A stretch of 64,000 nt of DNA from Chitinophagaceae bacterium (GTDB lineage: Bacteria; Bacteroidota; Bacteroidia; Chitinophagales; Chitinophagaceae): contig JALHNJ010000008.1 of assembly GCA_022843585.1 (NCBI GenBank), positions 123,577 through 187,576 of the forward strand, read 5' to 3'. Of the stretch, positions 54,967 through 63,899 are shown piece by piece. The translations under genes were made by a program, and so were the position numbers. Each line of letters begins with the position of its first letter. The stretch's first letter is position 1. The notes beneath the pieces were generated by a model. The model did not search any database. It was not told where the DNA came from and saw nothing but the letters and a program-made list of their open reading frames with translations.

Positions 54967-55000
54967 TCTTCTATCATCATTCCTTGCGTCGCACACTTGT
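54967..55000 (+). repeat. Dispersed intergenic repeat, copy D (partial)
   Basis: CTTCTATCATC then TTGCGTCGCACACTT matches the first two blocks of copies A-C; the third block (TTCGCTACTC) is not recognisable. Confidence 0.55.
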
Positions 55001-55145
55001 ACTGAAGCAACACAGATGAACATTTACGCAGCCCCATTAAATATCATTGTCTTCGATGTTCAAGCCTTTTGTCTTGCATTCTTGTTCCTATTCACTTCGT
55101 ATATTTATTCTACAACATCGCCAATTCATATAATCAAACAATATC

Positions 55146-56885
55146 ATGCAAAAACTATTCTCTACTTTGTTGCTTCTTTTAATCGCAGCTCAATTTTCAT
55201 TCTCTCAAAACATAACCACAAAATTTGAGCAATCAAAAGGCACCCAAACACCTACCTATTTTGAAATCATTGATTGGTGGAAAAAATTGGGTGCACAATC
55301 AGGCAAAGTAAAAATGCTTACCATGGGTATCACCGATGCTGGTTATCCATTGCACTTAGTTGTGGTATCAAACAATGGCGATTTTATTTTCGACAACATT
55401 CGTAAAAGCAATAAACGTATTATATTAATCAACAATGGTATTCACCCGGGTGAACCTGATGGCATTGATGCAAGTATGCTGCTGGTAAGAGATATTGTAA
55501 CAAATAAATACAAAATTCCTGATAATATTGTTCTTGCCTTTATACCAATTTATAATATTGGTGGTTGCTTAAATCGTAGTCCAAATTTTCGTGTGGATCA
55601 GAATGGTCCCGAAGAGTTTGGCTCCCGCGGCAACTCTCAAAACCTCGATCTTAACCGGGACTTTATTAAATGTGACTCCAAAGATGCAAGAGCATTCACA
55701 GAAATTTTTCATTTGACAGATCCTGATATTTTCGTAGATAATCATGTAAGTAATGGTGCCGATTATCAACATATCATAACACTACTAACAACACAACATA
55801 ATAAGCTGGGCGGAGTAATGGGAGAATTCTTAAATAAAAAATTTGAACCAGCCCTATACACTTCTATGAAACAAAAAGGGTATGACCTGATCCCATATGT
55901 AAATTCTTTTGGCGACACTCCCGATAATGGCTGGCCAGAATACTGGGACAGCCCCCGTTATAGCAGTGGCTTTGCAGCCTTATGGCATACATTTTCTTTT
56001 GTACCAGAAACCCATATGCTAAAAGCGTATGACTTGCGGGTAAAAGCCACTTATACATTAATGCAAGCTTTTATTGAGTTTGCTGTTAAAAACAGTGAAG
56101 AAATAAAAGCAGTACGTAAAAAGTCTAAAGAGTCTGTCAAAACATTTACTGACTTCCCGCTTAACTGGACATTGGATAAATCAAAATTCAGAGAAGTAAC
56201 TTACAAAGGTTTTGAAGCAGGCCGTAAGCCAAGTGAAATATCAGGTCTACCCAGATTGTATTATGATCGTAATAAACCTTATGAAAAACAAGTTAAGATT
56301 TTCAATCATTTCAACCCGCAAATAGTACTGAAAAAACCAGCAGCCTACATTATACCTCAGGGCTGGTGGAAAGTAATCGACTTATTGAGATTGAATAAAG
56401 TAGAAATGAGACAGTTAAAAAAAGATTCATTGATCGAAGTGCAGGTATATAAAATAGAGGACTACAAAACATCTCCCCGGCAATATGAAATGCATCATCT
56501 TAATAGTGATGTAAAAGTTAGCACCAGTTTGCAAACACTCAGCTTTAAAAAAGGCGATTGGTATATTCCAATGAACCAGGTAGCAAATCGCTTTTTAATG
56601 GAAGTGTTAGAACCACAAACGGAAGATTCTTATTTCGCCTGGAATTATTTTGATGCCATACTCAGTCAAAAAGAAGGCTACTCTGCTTATGTGTTTGAAG
56701 ATATAGCAGCGGACTACATGAAAAAGAATCCCGAAATCAAAACAAAACTGGATCAGCGAAGATCAACAGATACAACCTTTGCTAAAAATGCAAGAGCCCA
56801 GTTAAACTTCATTTATCAAAACTCTATCTGGAATGAGCCTGCATTTATGCGTTATCCTGTATACAGGGTAGAAATGCCGAAGTGA
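55146..56885 (+). CDS. M14-family zinc carboxypeptidase, secreted
   Basis: 579 residues with a signal peptide (MQKLFSTLLLLLIAAQFSFS). Zinc ligands in NGIHPGEPDGIDASML (HxxE) and DNHVSNGADYQH; the core DLNRDFIKCDS is typical of bacterial M14 enzymes. FVPETHMLKAYDLRV supplies the likely catalytic glutamate. The C-terminal ~180 residues are beta-rich. It is not closely like the 859-residue M14 protein at 44.3-46.9 kb. Function: extracellular peptide processing. Confidence 0.9.
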   Translation: MQKLFSTLLLLLIAAQFSFSQNITTKFEQSKGTQTPTYFEIIDWWKKLGAQSGKVKMLTMGITDAGYPLHLVVVSNNGDFIFDNIRKSNKRIILINNGIHPGEPDGIDASMLLVRDIVTNKYKIPDNIVLAFIPIYNIGGCLNRSPNFRVDQNGPEEFGSRGNSQNLDLNRDFIKCDSKDARAFTEIFHLTDPDIFVDNHVSNGADYQHIITLLTTQHNKLGGVMGEFLNKKFEPALYTSMKQKGYDLIPYVNSFGDTPDNGWPEYWDSPRYSSGFAALWHTFSFVPETHMLKAYDLRVKATYTLMQAFIEFAVKNSEEIKAVRKKSKESVKTFTDFPLNWTLDKSKFREVTYKGFEAGRKPSEISGLPRLYYDRNKPYEKQVKIFNHFNPQIVLKKPAAYIIPQGWWKVIDLLRLNKVEMRQLKKDSLIEVQVYKIEDYKTSPRQYEMHHLNSDVKVSTSLQTLSFKKGDWYIPMNQVANRFLMEVLEPQTEDSYFAWNYFDAILSQKEGYSAYVFEDIAADYMKKNPEIKTKLDQRRSTDTTFAKNARAQLNFIYQNSIWNEPAFMRYPVYRVEMPK

Positions 56886-56916
56886 TATTTTTCTACTTCG
56901 GTAAAAAATAATTTAT

Positions 56917-58161
56917 TTACGCAGTTTCTTTGGCTAATTCTTTTTCAGCAATAGGTGTATCTTCAGATACATCTATTTTTTTGAATATCCTGCGGCCAAA
57001 TAAAAGACTTAATAAAAGAACAAAAATACTCAGGTACCCAACCCAGTTATAGTTAAGCACCTTTCCTGATTTTTCGGTAACTACGATCATACCTGCAAAT
57101 AATGCAGCTAATCCACTACCCAATTGTTGAATACTGCCATTCACACTCATAAAGCTTCCTCGTTGCTCTGGCTTTACTACTTCACTGATCATTGCCTGTG
57201 CAGTAACGATTCTTCCGGTGGCCACAGTAAACCAAATAGCAAAAAATAGCAACACCACTCCAAATGGAACATTGGGCATTCGGGTAATAATCAATACCAT
57301 AAATAAGGAAAGAAATACGGATACAGAAAACACAGCTAATTTCCCCTTCTTATCGGATAGTTTTCCCAGATAAAGAGCTGCCAATAATGAAGCAATGCCA
57401 CCCGCCAAATAGATCATTGGAGTATGATCTTTCGAAAAACCTTTATTGTATTCTAAATAAGGATTGATAAAAGGGATAATTAAAAAATGTCCCATCATTA
57501 ATAAGCAAGAAAATATAAGTGCAGACCGCTGTTCTGGTATTTTACACACATTTACCAATACTGAAAAAGGAGAGGTTATTTCATCGGCTTGTTTCTCTTT
57601 AATATGAGACGTCATGCTCGGAATAAACCGAATAATAAGTGGAATGAAAACTATTCCAAGTGCTCCAATTAAAAGAAAAGGTACATGCCAGTCATGTTTA
57701 AAAAGATTCGTTAAGTATAAGGAAATAGGGACTCCCAAAATGGAGGCAGCTGCAAAGCCACCCATCACAGCACCCATAGCCCGGCCTCTTCTTTCATAGG
57801 AAAACATATCAGCTACTATAGAAAGTACTTGTGCTCCAATGATACCACCAAACAATCCGGCAACAATTCTGGCACCTAATAACATTCCGTAAGTAGGGGC
57901 AAACCCACAGGCTATTGTTCCAATTACAAACCCGATATAGGCGAATAGCAAAAATTTCTTTCTGTCAAACCTGTCAATAAACATTGCAATGCCTAAGCCT
58001 GAAAAAAAAGCTGCAATAGAATAAGAAGCCACAAGAATACTGAATTGCATCGCCGTTACGCTCAAGTAATTACCCAACGGCATCATTATCATGAAGTCAA
58101 GGATATGCGTAAAATTCAATGAAGCCAATAAAGTTAGTATGATGCGTTCTTGCTTATTCAT
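56917..58161 (-). CDS. MFS transporter
   Basis: 414 residues, about twelve membrane helices. The loop 2-3 motif appears as FIDRFDRKKFL, and a second half repeat as LGKLSDKKGKLAV, the MFS signature. FMIMMPLGNYL near the N-terminus and GRAMGAVMGGFAAASILGVP resemble drug-efflux (DHA1) members. The substrate is unknown. Divergent from another MFS gene 179 bases away. Confidence 0.9.
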   Translation of the reverse strand: MNKQERIILTLLASLNFTHILDFMIMMPLGNYLSVTAMQFSILVASYSIAAFFSGLGIAMFIDRFDRKKFLLFAYIGFVIGTIACGFAPTYGMLLGARIVAGLFGGIIGAQVLSIVADMFSYERRGRAMGAVMGGFAAASILGVPISLYLTNLFKHDWHVPFLLIGALGIVFIPLIIRFIPSMTSHIKEKQADEITSPFSVLVNVCKIPEQRSALIFSCLLMMGHFLIIPFINPYLEYNKGFSKDHTPMIYLAGGIASLLAALYLGKLSDKKGKLAVFSVSVFLSLFMVLIITRMPNVPFGVVLLFFAIWFTVATGRIVTAQAMISEVVKPEQRGSFMSVNGSIQQLGSGLAALFAGMIVVTEKSGKVLNYNWVGYLSIFVLLLSLLFGRRIFKKIDVSEDTPIAEKELAKETA

Positions 58162-58340
58162 AAACTGGTTAAAGGTCGGGAATCTGGGAGGGAAAACAAA
58201 AGGATAGTTATTGTCAATTCCGGGTACTAACAGCGAATGACAGATATAATTATCTTTAGAACACTAACAACAACGAACCGAAAATCTGATTTCCCGCTTT
58301 TAGTCGGGCAGCTTATTAACTAATTCCTCATTCCTCGCTT

Positions 58341-59576
58341 ATGCAGCAAAAACAATACGGTGTTTTTTCACTTCCTGTTATAGTAGGAGCATTGGGGTTT
58401 TTTGTGGACATCTTTGATCTGCTTCTTTTCAATATTGTAAGAATTGCAAGCTTTAAGGAGCTTGGCGTAGCTGAAGAAGCTATGAAAGGATTGGGAGAAA
58501 GGATAATAAGCTGGCAAATGATCGGACTTGTCATTGGTGGGATTCTCTGGGGTATGCTTGGTGATAAAAAAGGAAGAAAAAGTGTTTTGTTTGGAAGTAT
58601 AACTCTTTATTCTCTTGCTACAATTGCCAATGGATTTGTAACCAATGTTGATCAGTACACCTGGCTTCGTTTTATTGCAGGTCTTGGTTTAGCTGGTGAG
58701 TTAGGTGCCAGCATCACACTAACAAGTGAAATTTTACCAAAAGAAAAAAGAGGTCTCGCTGCTACTATCATCGCAACAAGCGGTGTAATGGGAACCATCA
58801 CCGCTTATTTTGTTTATAACCTGAGTGGTGAAGACTGGAGATTGTGTTACTACATCGGTGGCGCAATGGGTTCATTATTATTACTTCTTCGTGTAAGTAT
58901 TTTTGACAGTAGCATGTATAATGCAGCAAAAAACAAGCAGATTCAGTTTGGAAATTTTTTAATGATGATAACAAAACGGGAAAGGCTCTTTCGATATCTA
59001 AGAGCTATTTTCATTGGATTACCCGTGTGGTATGTCATCGGCATTCTGATTACATTTTCAAACGATTTTGCAAAACAATTTGGAATTACGGGTTTTGATC
59101 AGCCAAAATCTTTAATGCTGCAATACGTTGCATTAGCCTTTGGCGACCTTGGAGCCGGTATTCTTAGCAACTATATAAAAAGTCGAAAGAAAACATTGCT
59201 ATTATACTACGGTATTCTTGCTGTGTTTATAACATTGTTCTTTGTATTGAAAGGAGGTGGTAATGCTTTTAATATGTACCTGCTTTGCATGGGACTTGGT
59301 TTTGGTTCAGGTTTATCAGTTCTGTATATCACAATGAGTGCAGAACAGTTTGGCACCAACCTGAGAGCAACTGCTGCCATCTCCATTCCAAATCTTGTAC
59401 GTGGATTTTTACCGCTAATGCTGATCTTATTTCAATTCCTGAGAAGTGACAATGTGTTTAATAATTATGTAACTGCTGCATGGGTGACAGGTATAATCGT
59501 AATGGTCATTGGTTTTGTTTCGGCATTGTACACAAAAGAAACGTTTGGTAAAGATTTAGACTTTGTAGAAAAATGA
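58341..59576 (+). CDS. MFS transporter (sugar/metabolite type)
   Basis: 411 residues, about twelve helices. GMLGDKKGRKSVLFG is the loop 2-3 motif and LASGVMGT-like TSGVMGTITAYF lies in helix 5. GELGASITLTSEILPKEKRGL is the PESPR-like motif of the metabolite:H+ and sugar porter groups. Placed 111 bases before an exported Gfo/Idh/MocA enzyme, it may import a sugar derivative for that module (inference). Confidence 0.88.
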   Translation: MQQKQYGVFSLPVIVGALGFFVDIFDLLLFNIVRIASFKELGVAEEAMKGLGERIISWQMIGLVIGGILWGMLGDKKGRKSVLFGSITLYSLATIANGFVTNVDQYTWLRFIAGLGLAGELGASITLTSEILPKEKRGLAATIIATSGVMGTITAYFVYNLSGEDWRLCYYIGGAMGSLLLLLRVSIFDSSMYNAAKNKQIQFGNFLMMITKRERLFRYLRAIFIGLPVWYVIGILITFSNDFAKQFGITGFDQPKSLMLQYVALAFGDLGAGILSNYIKSRKKTLLLYYGILAVFITLFFVLKGGGNAFNMYLLCMGLGFGSGLSVLYITMSAEQFGTNLRATAAISIPNLVRGFLPLMLILFQFLRSDNVFNNYVTAAWVTGIIVMVIGFVSALYTKETFGKDLDFVEK

Positions 59577-59624
59577 TGCGCTGATTGAACACTCTTTAAG
59601 CATAAATAATTCCATGCACAAACG

Positions 59625-59647
59625 GTTGAACCGCCTCCTTTTTCAAC
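59625..59647 (+). other. Hairpin upstream of Gfo/Idh/MocA gene
   Basis: GTTGAA pairs with TTCAAC around an 11-base loop CCGCCTCCTTT. The loop contains CCTCCTTT, the sequence at the 3' end of 16S rRNA. No U-tract; role unknown. Confidence 0.3.
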
Positions 59648-59687
59648 TGTATTAATTCCTATCTTTAAACTCAACAACTTTTATCAT

Positions 59688-61100
59688 ATGTCTGCCAACG
59701 ATTACTCAAGAAGAAAATTTTTAAGAGATGCATTATTAGCATCTGCTGCTGTTGCCACACCTGATTTATTGATGGGAAATGGTTTTGGAAGGGCTGATAA
59801 AGTAAACCTTGCTTGTGTAGGTATTGGTAACCGAGGTGCAGAAATTATTCAGGCCTTATACGATACGGGATTGGCAAATATCGTTGCTCTCTGTGATGTG
59901 GATATGGAAGCACCGCATACATTAGCTATATTGAAAAAGTTTCCCGATGTGCCACGATTCAAAGACTTTCGCCAGATGTTCGATAAAATGGGAAACCAGA
60001 TTGAAGCCGTTTCGATTGGGACTCCTGACTTTTCACACTTCCCTATTACCATGATGGCGATAGGTCTTGGTAAACATGTGTATGTAGAAAAACCGATGGC
60101 CCGAACATTCAACGAAGTGGAGCTGATGATGAAGGCTGCTGCAAAACATCCGAAAGTGGTAACACAAATGGGTAACCAGGGACATTCAGAAGCAAACTAT
60201 TTTCAATTCAAAGCATGGAAAGATGCCGGCATCATTAAAGATGTAACAGCCATCACTGCACACATGAACTCTGCAAGACGCTGGCATGGCTGGAATCCCA
60301 AGATCAGTTCATTTCCCGCAGCTGAACCTATTCCATCAACACTTGATTGGGATATTTGGCAAATGCACACACAAGGCCACCAGTTCAATAAAGATTTTGT
60401 AAATGGTCAATGGCGTTGCTGGTTCGACTTTGGTATGGGTGCTTTGGGCGATTGGGGTGCACATATCCTTGATACAGCACATGAGTTTCTCGATCTCGGT
60501 CTTCCATACGAAGTAGATCCGCTTAAATTGGATGGTCATAATAATTTTTTCTACCCAATGTCCACTACTCTTTCATTCAAATTTCCAAAAAGAGGTAATA
60601 TGCCGCCTGTAGAAGTGAAATGGTACGATGGAGTTGATAATCTTCCGCCGATACCTGCAGGCTATGGTGTGCAGGGTCTTGATCCCAGCATTCCACCACC
60701 AAGTACAGGTGTAATGCAACCTGCAAAACTGAATCCGGGTAAAATCATTTACAGCAAAGAGCTAACATTTAAAGGCGGCTCACATGCAAGTACATTATCG
60801 ATCATTCCGGTAGAGAAAGCAAAAGAAATGGCGTCTAAGTTGCCCACTGTTCCAACAAGCCCATCGAATCACTTTGCTAATTTTCTTAAAGCTTGTAAAG
60901 GCGAAGAAAAAACAAGGTCACCGTTTGCTGTTGCCGGCCCGTTAAGCCAGGTGTTTTGCCTCGGTGTGCTGGCTCAATGGACAGGTGAAAAAATTGTGTT
61001 TGATCGAACAAAGAAAATTATCAGCAGCAGTAGAAAAGCAAATGAACTATTGATTGGTCCGCCACCACGCAAAGGATGGGAGCAGTATTATAAAGTATAA
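59688..61100 (+). CDS. Gfo/Idh/MocA-family oxidoreductase with Tat signal
   Basis: 470 residues. SRRKFLRDALLASAAVATPD is a twin-arginine signal. NAD(P) fold LACVGIGNRGAEI, family motif VEKPMARTFNEVE with the catalytic Lys, and a long C-terminal domain with GAHILDTAHEFL. A second exported member of the family besides the one at 39.5-40.9 kb; their overall sequences are quite different. It is followed by a shared bidirectional terminator and a convergent DUF1080 protein, a combination associated with 3-keto-sugar processing. Confidence 0.9.
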   Translation: MSANDYSRRKFLRDALLASAAVATPDLLMGNGFGRADKVNLACVGIGNRGAEIIQALYDTGLANIVALCDVDMEAPHTLAILKKFPDVPRFKDFRQMFDKMGNQIEAVSIGTPDFSHFPITMMAIGLGKHVYVEKPMARTFNEVELMMKAAAKHPKVVTQMGNQGHSEANYFQFKAWKDAGIIKDVTAITAHMNSARRWHGWNPKISSFPAAEPIPSTLDWDIWQMHTQGHQFNKDFVNGQWRCWFDFGMGALGDWGAHILDTAHEFLDLGLPYEVDPLKLDGHNNFFYPMSTTLSFKFPKRGNMPPVEVKWYDGVDNLPPIPAGYGVQGLDPSIPPPSTGVMQPAKLNPGKIIYSKELTFKGGSHASTLSIIPVEKAKEMASKLPTVPTSPSNHFANFLKACKGEEKTRSPFAVAGPLSQVFCLGVLAQWTGEKIVFDRTKKIISSSRKANELLIGPPPRKGWEQYYKV

Positions 61101-61116
61101 TTTTGAGAATGATATC

Positions 61117-61153
61117 AAAAAAAGAAGCCAACCTTATAGTTGGCTTTTTTTTT
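61117..61153. terminator. Bidirectional terminator
   Basis: AAGCCAAC-CTTATA-GTTGGCTT with an A-run before and a T-run after, in the 72-base gap between the convergent Gfo/Idh/MocA and DUF1080 genes. Confidence 0.9.
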
Positions 61154-61172
61154 ATTAGTTAGTTTGAAAAGT

Positions 61173-62543
61173 TTATTTCAACTTCCTGATCTTAATACTC
61201 CGGAAACTTACTGCATTGCCATGGTCCTGTAATAGGATATGTCCTTCTTTAGCTTCACCAAAGCTTGGCCAAACTTTGTATTTACTGATCGCTACAAGGT
61301 CACGGTAAGCTTGTGAACCTCTTTCATATTCCAATACCTTAATACCATTCAGATAATGCTCTACATGATTGTTAGGATAAACAATCACTCTCGCCATGTT
61401 CCAGCCTCCGGGTTGTTTAATAAATCTTGCTGTCTTATTTGCTTTGATCAGATCATATAAAGAAGCCAGGGTTCGGTTTCCGTCTCTGCCCATTTTAGCA
61501 TCGGCATGCAATGAATCATCCAGCAATTGGTATTCAAGCCCAATAGCAGAACCCTGGTTATTTTCTGATAGTGTTACAAAGTATTTCAACCCGCTGTTAG
61601 CTCCTGGTGTCAATTTAAACTCAAAAGAAAGATCAAAAGCACTAAATTTTTCTTTTGTTACAATATCACCACCGTTGGTTGACTCCTTCCCTTCTGAAGA
61701 AAGCACAGTAAGAAATCCATCTTTTATCTCCCATCCTTTTTCAGGAAAAGAATTTTTATAGGCACCTTTCCAGCCGTTACTTGTTTTACCATCGAATAAC
61801 AATTTCCATCCATTAGCTTTTTCAAAAACTGAGAGATCATTCGGAATAGTGTTCACTACATATATATCTTTTGGAAAAGGCAATGGCTTCAAACCTGTTG
61901 TTTTGATCCTGATATTTTTCCAATGGATTTTTCTTCCCGCCATTTCAGGTTTGCTAATGCTGTGAACCTGGAGAGCAATAAAACCTTTCTTGTCAACTGC
62001 ATCAACCATATACGCTGCAGGAATATTATTTACCCATGTTTTAATCGTTATACCGATACATTCTATTCTCACCTTATTGAAAACACCATGCTTATAAGCA
62101 TTTTGCCCGGAAGGATTCAGCATCATGGGATATAACCAATCTCTTCTTCCCTCATCATACAAGCCCCCAGTCCATTTCCTAACTGAAGGATCTAATTCAT
62201 ATTGATACCCATACACCTTTCCTTTTCCCTTATTCGCAGCAGGATCAAAATGGCTTCGGAATTGAATTCCTGAATTAGAAGTTGTGTCTTCTATCATCAC
62301 TTCCAGTTCAAGAACAAAGTCACCATACTCTTTTTCAGTTATTAAAAATGTATTGGGTGTATTAGGAACTGTTGTGCCGGTAATCACTCCATTGGCAATA
62401 GTATATTCAGCGTTTCCGGCTACTTTTTTCCAGCCTTTGAAACTCTTGCCGTCAAACAGTGTAGTCCACCCAGCTTTATTCTGCTGACCGAAAACAAAAG
62501 AAAATGAAAGGAAGAAAAGAAGTGAAGGAAGCAGGAATTTCAT
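61173..62543 (-). CDS. Secreted protein with two DUF1080 (3-keto-disaccharide hydrolase-like) domains
   Basis: 456 residues with a signal peptide (MKFLLPSLLFFLSFSFVFGQ). The domain occurs twice: residues ~25-215 begin GWTTLFDGKSFKGWKK, and ~240-455 begin GWKLLFDGKTSNGWKG. Each carries GSGIQFRSHF/NSGLKYF-like strands and ends with the ISFRSIKIRKLK motif. DUF1080 is the fold of 3-keto-disaccharide hydrolases, which act on 3-oxidised glycosides. Fits with the neighbouring oxidoreductase. Confidence 0.9.
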   Translation of the reverse strand: MKFLLPSLLFFLSFSFVFGQQNKAGWTTLFDGKSFKGWKKVAGNAEYTIANGVITGTTVPNTPNTFLITEKEYGDFVLELEVMIEDTTSNSGIQFRSHFDPAANKGKGKVYGYQYELDPSVRKWTGGLYDEGRRDWLYPMMLNPSGQNAYKHGVFNKVRIECIGITIKTWVNNIPAAYMVDAVDKKGFIALQVHSISKPEMAGRKIHWKNIRIKTTGLKPLPFPKDIYVVNTIPNDLSVFEKANGWKLLFDGKTSNGWKGAYKNSFPEKGWEIKDGFLTVLSSEGKESTNGGDIVTKEKFSAFDLSFEFKLTPGANSGLKYFVTLSENNQGSAIGLEYQLLDDSLHADAKMGRDGNRTLASLYDLIKANKTARFIKQPGGWNMARVIVYPNNHVEHYLNGIKVLEYERGSQAYRDLVAISKYKVWPSFGEAKEGHILLQDHGNAVSFRSIKIRKLK

Positions 62544-62657
62544 GCAACAAATTTTACTTTTTGAGCATTGAAGTTAGTGGAAAAAACCAGCGTAAATGGC
62601 CTTACGGTATTTGCCCTGACTCTAAATACAATAAATCCGGCATAATATCAGCCGATC

Positions 62658-63665
62658 TTATTTTTTTAATTGCTTAATAAACTCACTCATGTGCTTAAAA
62701 TAAAAAGCAGATTCTACCTCTTGCCAGTATTTGTAATATGCTTCAGCTGTTTCGAATTGCTGGGTTGGTTCGCTGATCATCACAATCTTCAACTTTGGAT
62801 CAAAAGCTTTTTCAAAATCGGCAAGCAGTGAAGGGATATTATTTGTTTTCTGTAATGCCTCCTTTACTTTCGTTTGAAATGGCTTGTCTTTTGCAAGTTT
62901 TTTAAAATACGCTAAAGCTGTAGGATCACATGCTTCGGCACTATCTTTACTCGCTTCCGCAACATACGCATCAAAAGAACGCAACTCCCTGGACATCTTT
63001 GGGTAATGGCCTTCTTGTGAAAACCAAAGTGCAGGTATATTGATCGAAGGTTTTTGTTTGCCAAGAAAATGTGGCCGCCATGACGAACGGGGCATCGTTT
63101 TCCGGATAGCATCCGGTCCCAGATCACAAGTCAATGCAGCCAGCATTTCCACATATTGCCTTACCAGGGAGTCTTGTATATCAATGTATGTATAGACGAA
63201 ATCAAAATAAACCAGCCCCGCTACCCGGTTTGGATGATGCTCGGCTATCCATGTCATATCCATTGAAGCTGGTATCCGGCCTGCAAAGATTGCCCTTTCA
63301 ATTTTCAATGCATCCATAAAAGCCACTACATCTTCACCATTCGTAGCAACATCATAACCCCAACCGGGATCGGTTGATTTGCCCCAACCTCTGCGGGTAA
63401 TGGCATAAACATGATTTGTGCCGGTAAACTTTGGAGCGAATCCTTTGAAGTCATAATCAACCCACTCACCAGCATCTCCATGAAAGGATTGTAGAAAGAT
63501 GAGTGGTAGACCACTGCCTCCAAAATCGAGATAGTGCAGACTAATTCCATCAAGCTGTGCAAACTTTTCTTTGTAGAGGGTTGTGTCTTTTTGTTGTGCC
63601 TTTACTTGAAGGGAAAGCAATAAAACAGAAATGGCAAGAACAATTACTAATTGAACATTTTTCAT
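62658..63665 (-). CDS. Secreted alpha/beta hydrolase-like protein, nucleophile missing
   Basis: 335 residues with a signal peptide (cleavage near VKAQQ). GLPLIFLQSFHG, ITRRGWGKSTDP and AEHHPNRVAGLVYFDFV follow the alpha/beta hydrolase fold. The nucleophile elbow normally G-x-S-x-G reads G129-R-I-P-A133, with Ile at the Ser position, and no catalytic His is seen near the C-terminus (FYFKHMSEFIKQLKK). It may be catalytically dead. It stands alone with a good promoter. Confidence 0.8.
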   Translation of the reverse strand: MKNVQLVIVLAISVLLLSLQVKAQQKDTTLYKEKFAQLDGISLHYLDFGGSGLPLIFLQSFHGDAGEWVDYDFKGFAPKFTGTNHVYAITRRGWGKSTDPGWGYDVATNGEDVVAFMDALKIERAIFAGRIPASMDMTWIAEHHPNRVAGLVYFDFVYTYIDIQDSLVRQYVEMLAALTCDLGPDAIRKTMPRSSWRPHFLGKQKPSINIPALWFSQEGHYPKMSRELRSFDAYVAEASKDSAEACDPTALAYFKKLAKDKPFQTKVKEALQKTNNIPSLLADFEKAFDPKLKIVMISEPTQQFETAEAYYKYWQEVESAFYFKHMSEFIKQLKK

Positions 63666-63712
63666 ACTTAAAAAAATTTAATGATGAATAATATTCAAAA
63701 GGTACCGGCCTT

Positions 63713-63746
63713 CAAAAATACTGACTGCAACTAAAAAAATTACAAA
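63713..63746 (-). promoter_or_regulatory. Promoter of the alpha/beta hydrolase gene
   Basis: -7 box TATTTTTG (63713-63720) matches TANNTTTG and TTTG at 63743-63746 serves as -33, spacer 22. The ATG is 47 bases downstream. Confidence 0.65.
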
Positions 63747-63862
63747 CTAACAACTACATCTTTCACGAATTTTAATACATAGGTATTAAGATATACAGCT
63801 TGTTATATTACCGTCATAATTGTTCAACGAAAAGGAGGAGGGATATACATGAAGTAGATAAA

Positions 63863-63892
63863 CAAAAAAGCCCTCCGATAAATCGGAGGGCT
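63863..63892 (-). terminator. Rho-independent terminator of the rRNA operon
   Basis: Minus strand AGCCCTCCGAT-TT-ATCGGAGGGCT followed by TTTTTT, just past the 5S 3' end. Confidence 0.92.
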
Positions 63893-63899
63893 CAAAGAA

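Noticed and set aside
56877..56901. CCGAAGT/ACTTCGG inverted repeat over the stop of the M14 gene as a terminator
   Set aside because: No U-tract on either strand after the stem.
63832..63857. SD-like AAGGAGGAGGG followed by ATG as a gene start
   Set aside because: The frame is ATG AAG TAG, two codons, and it lies in the trailer of the rRNA operon on the other strand.
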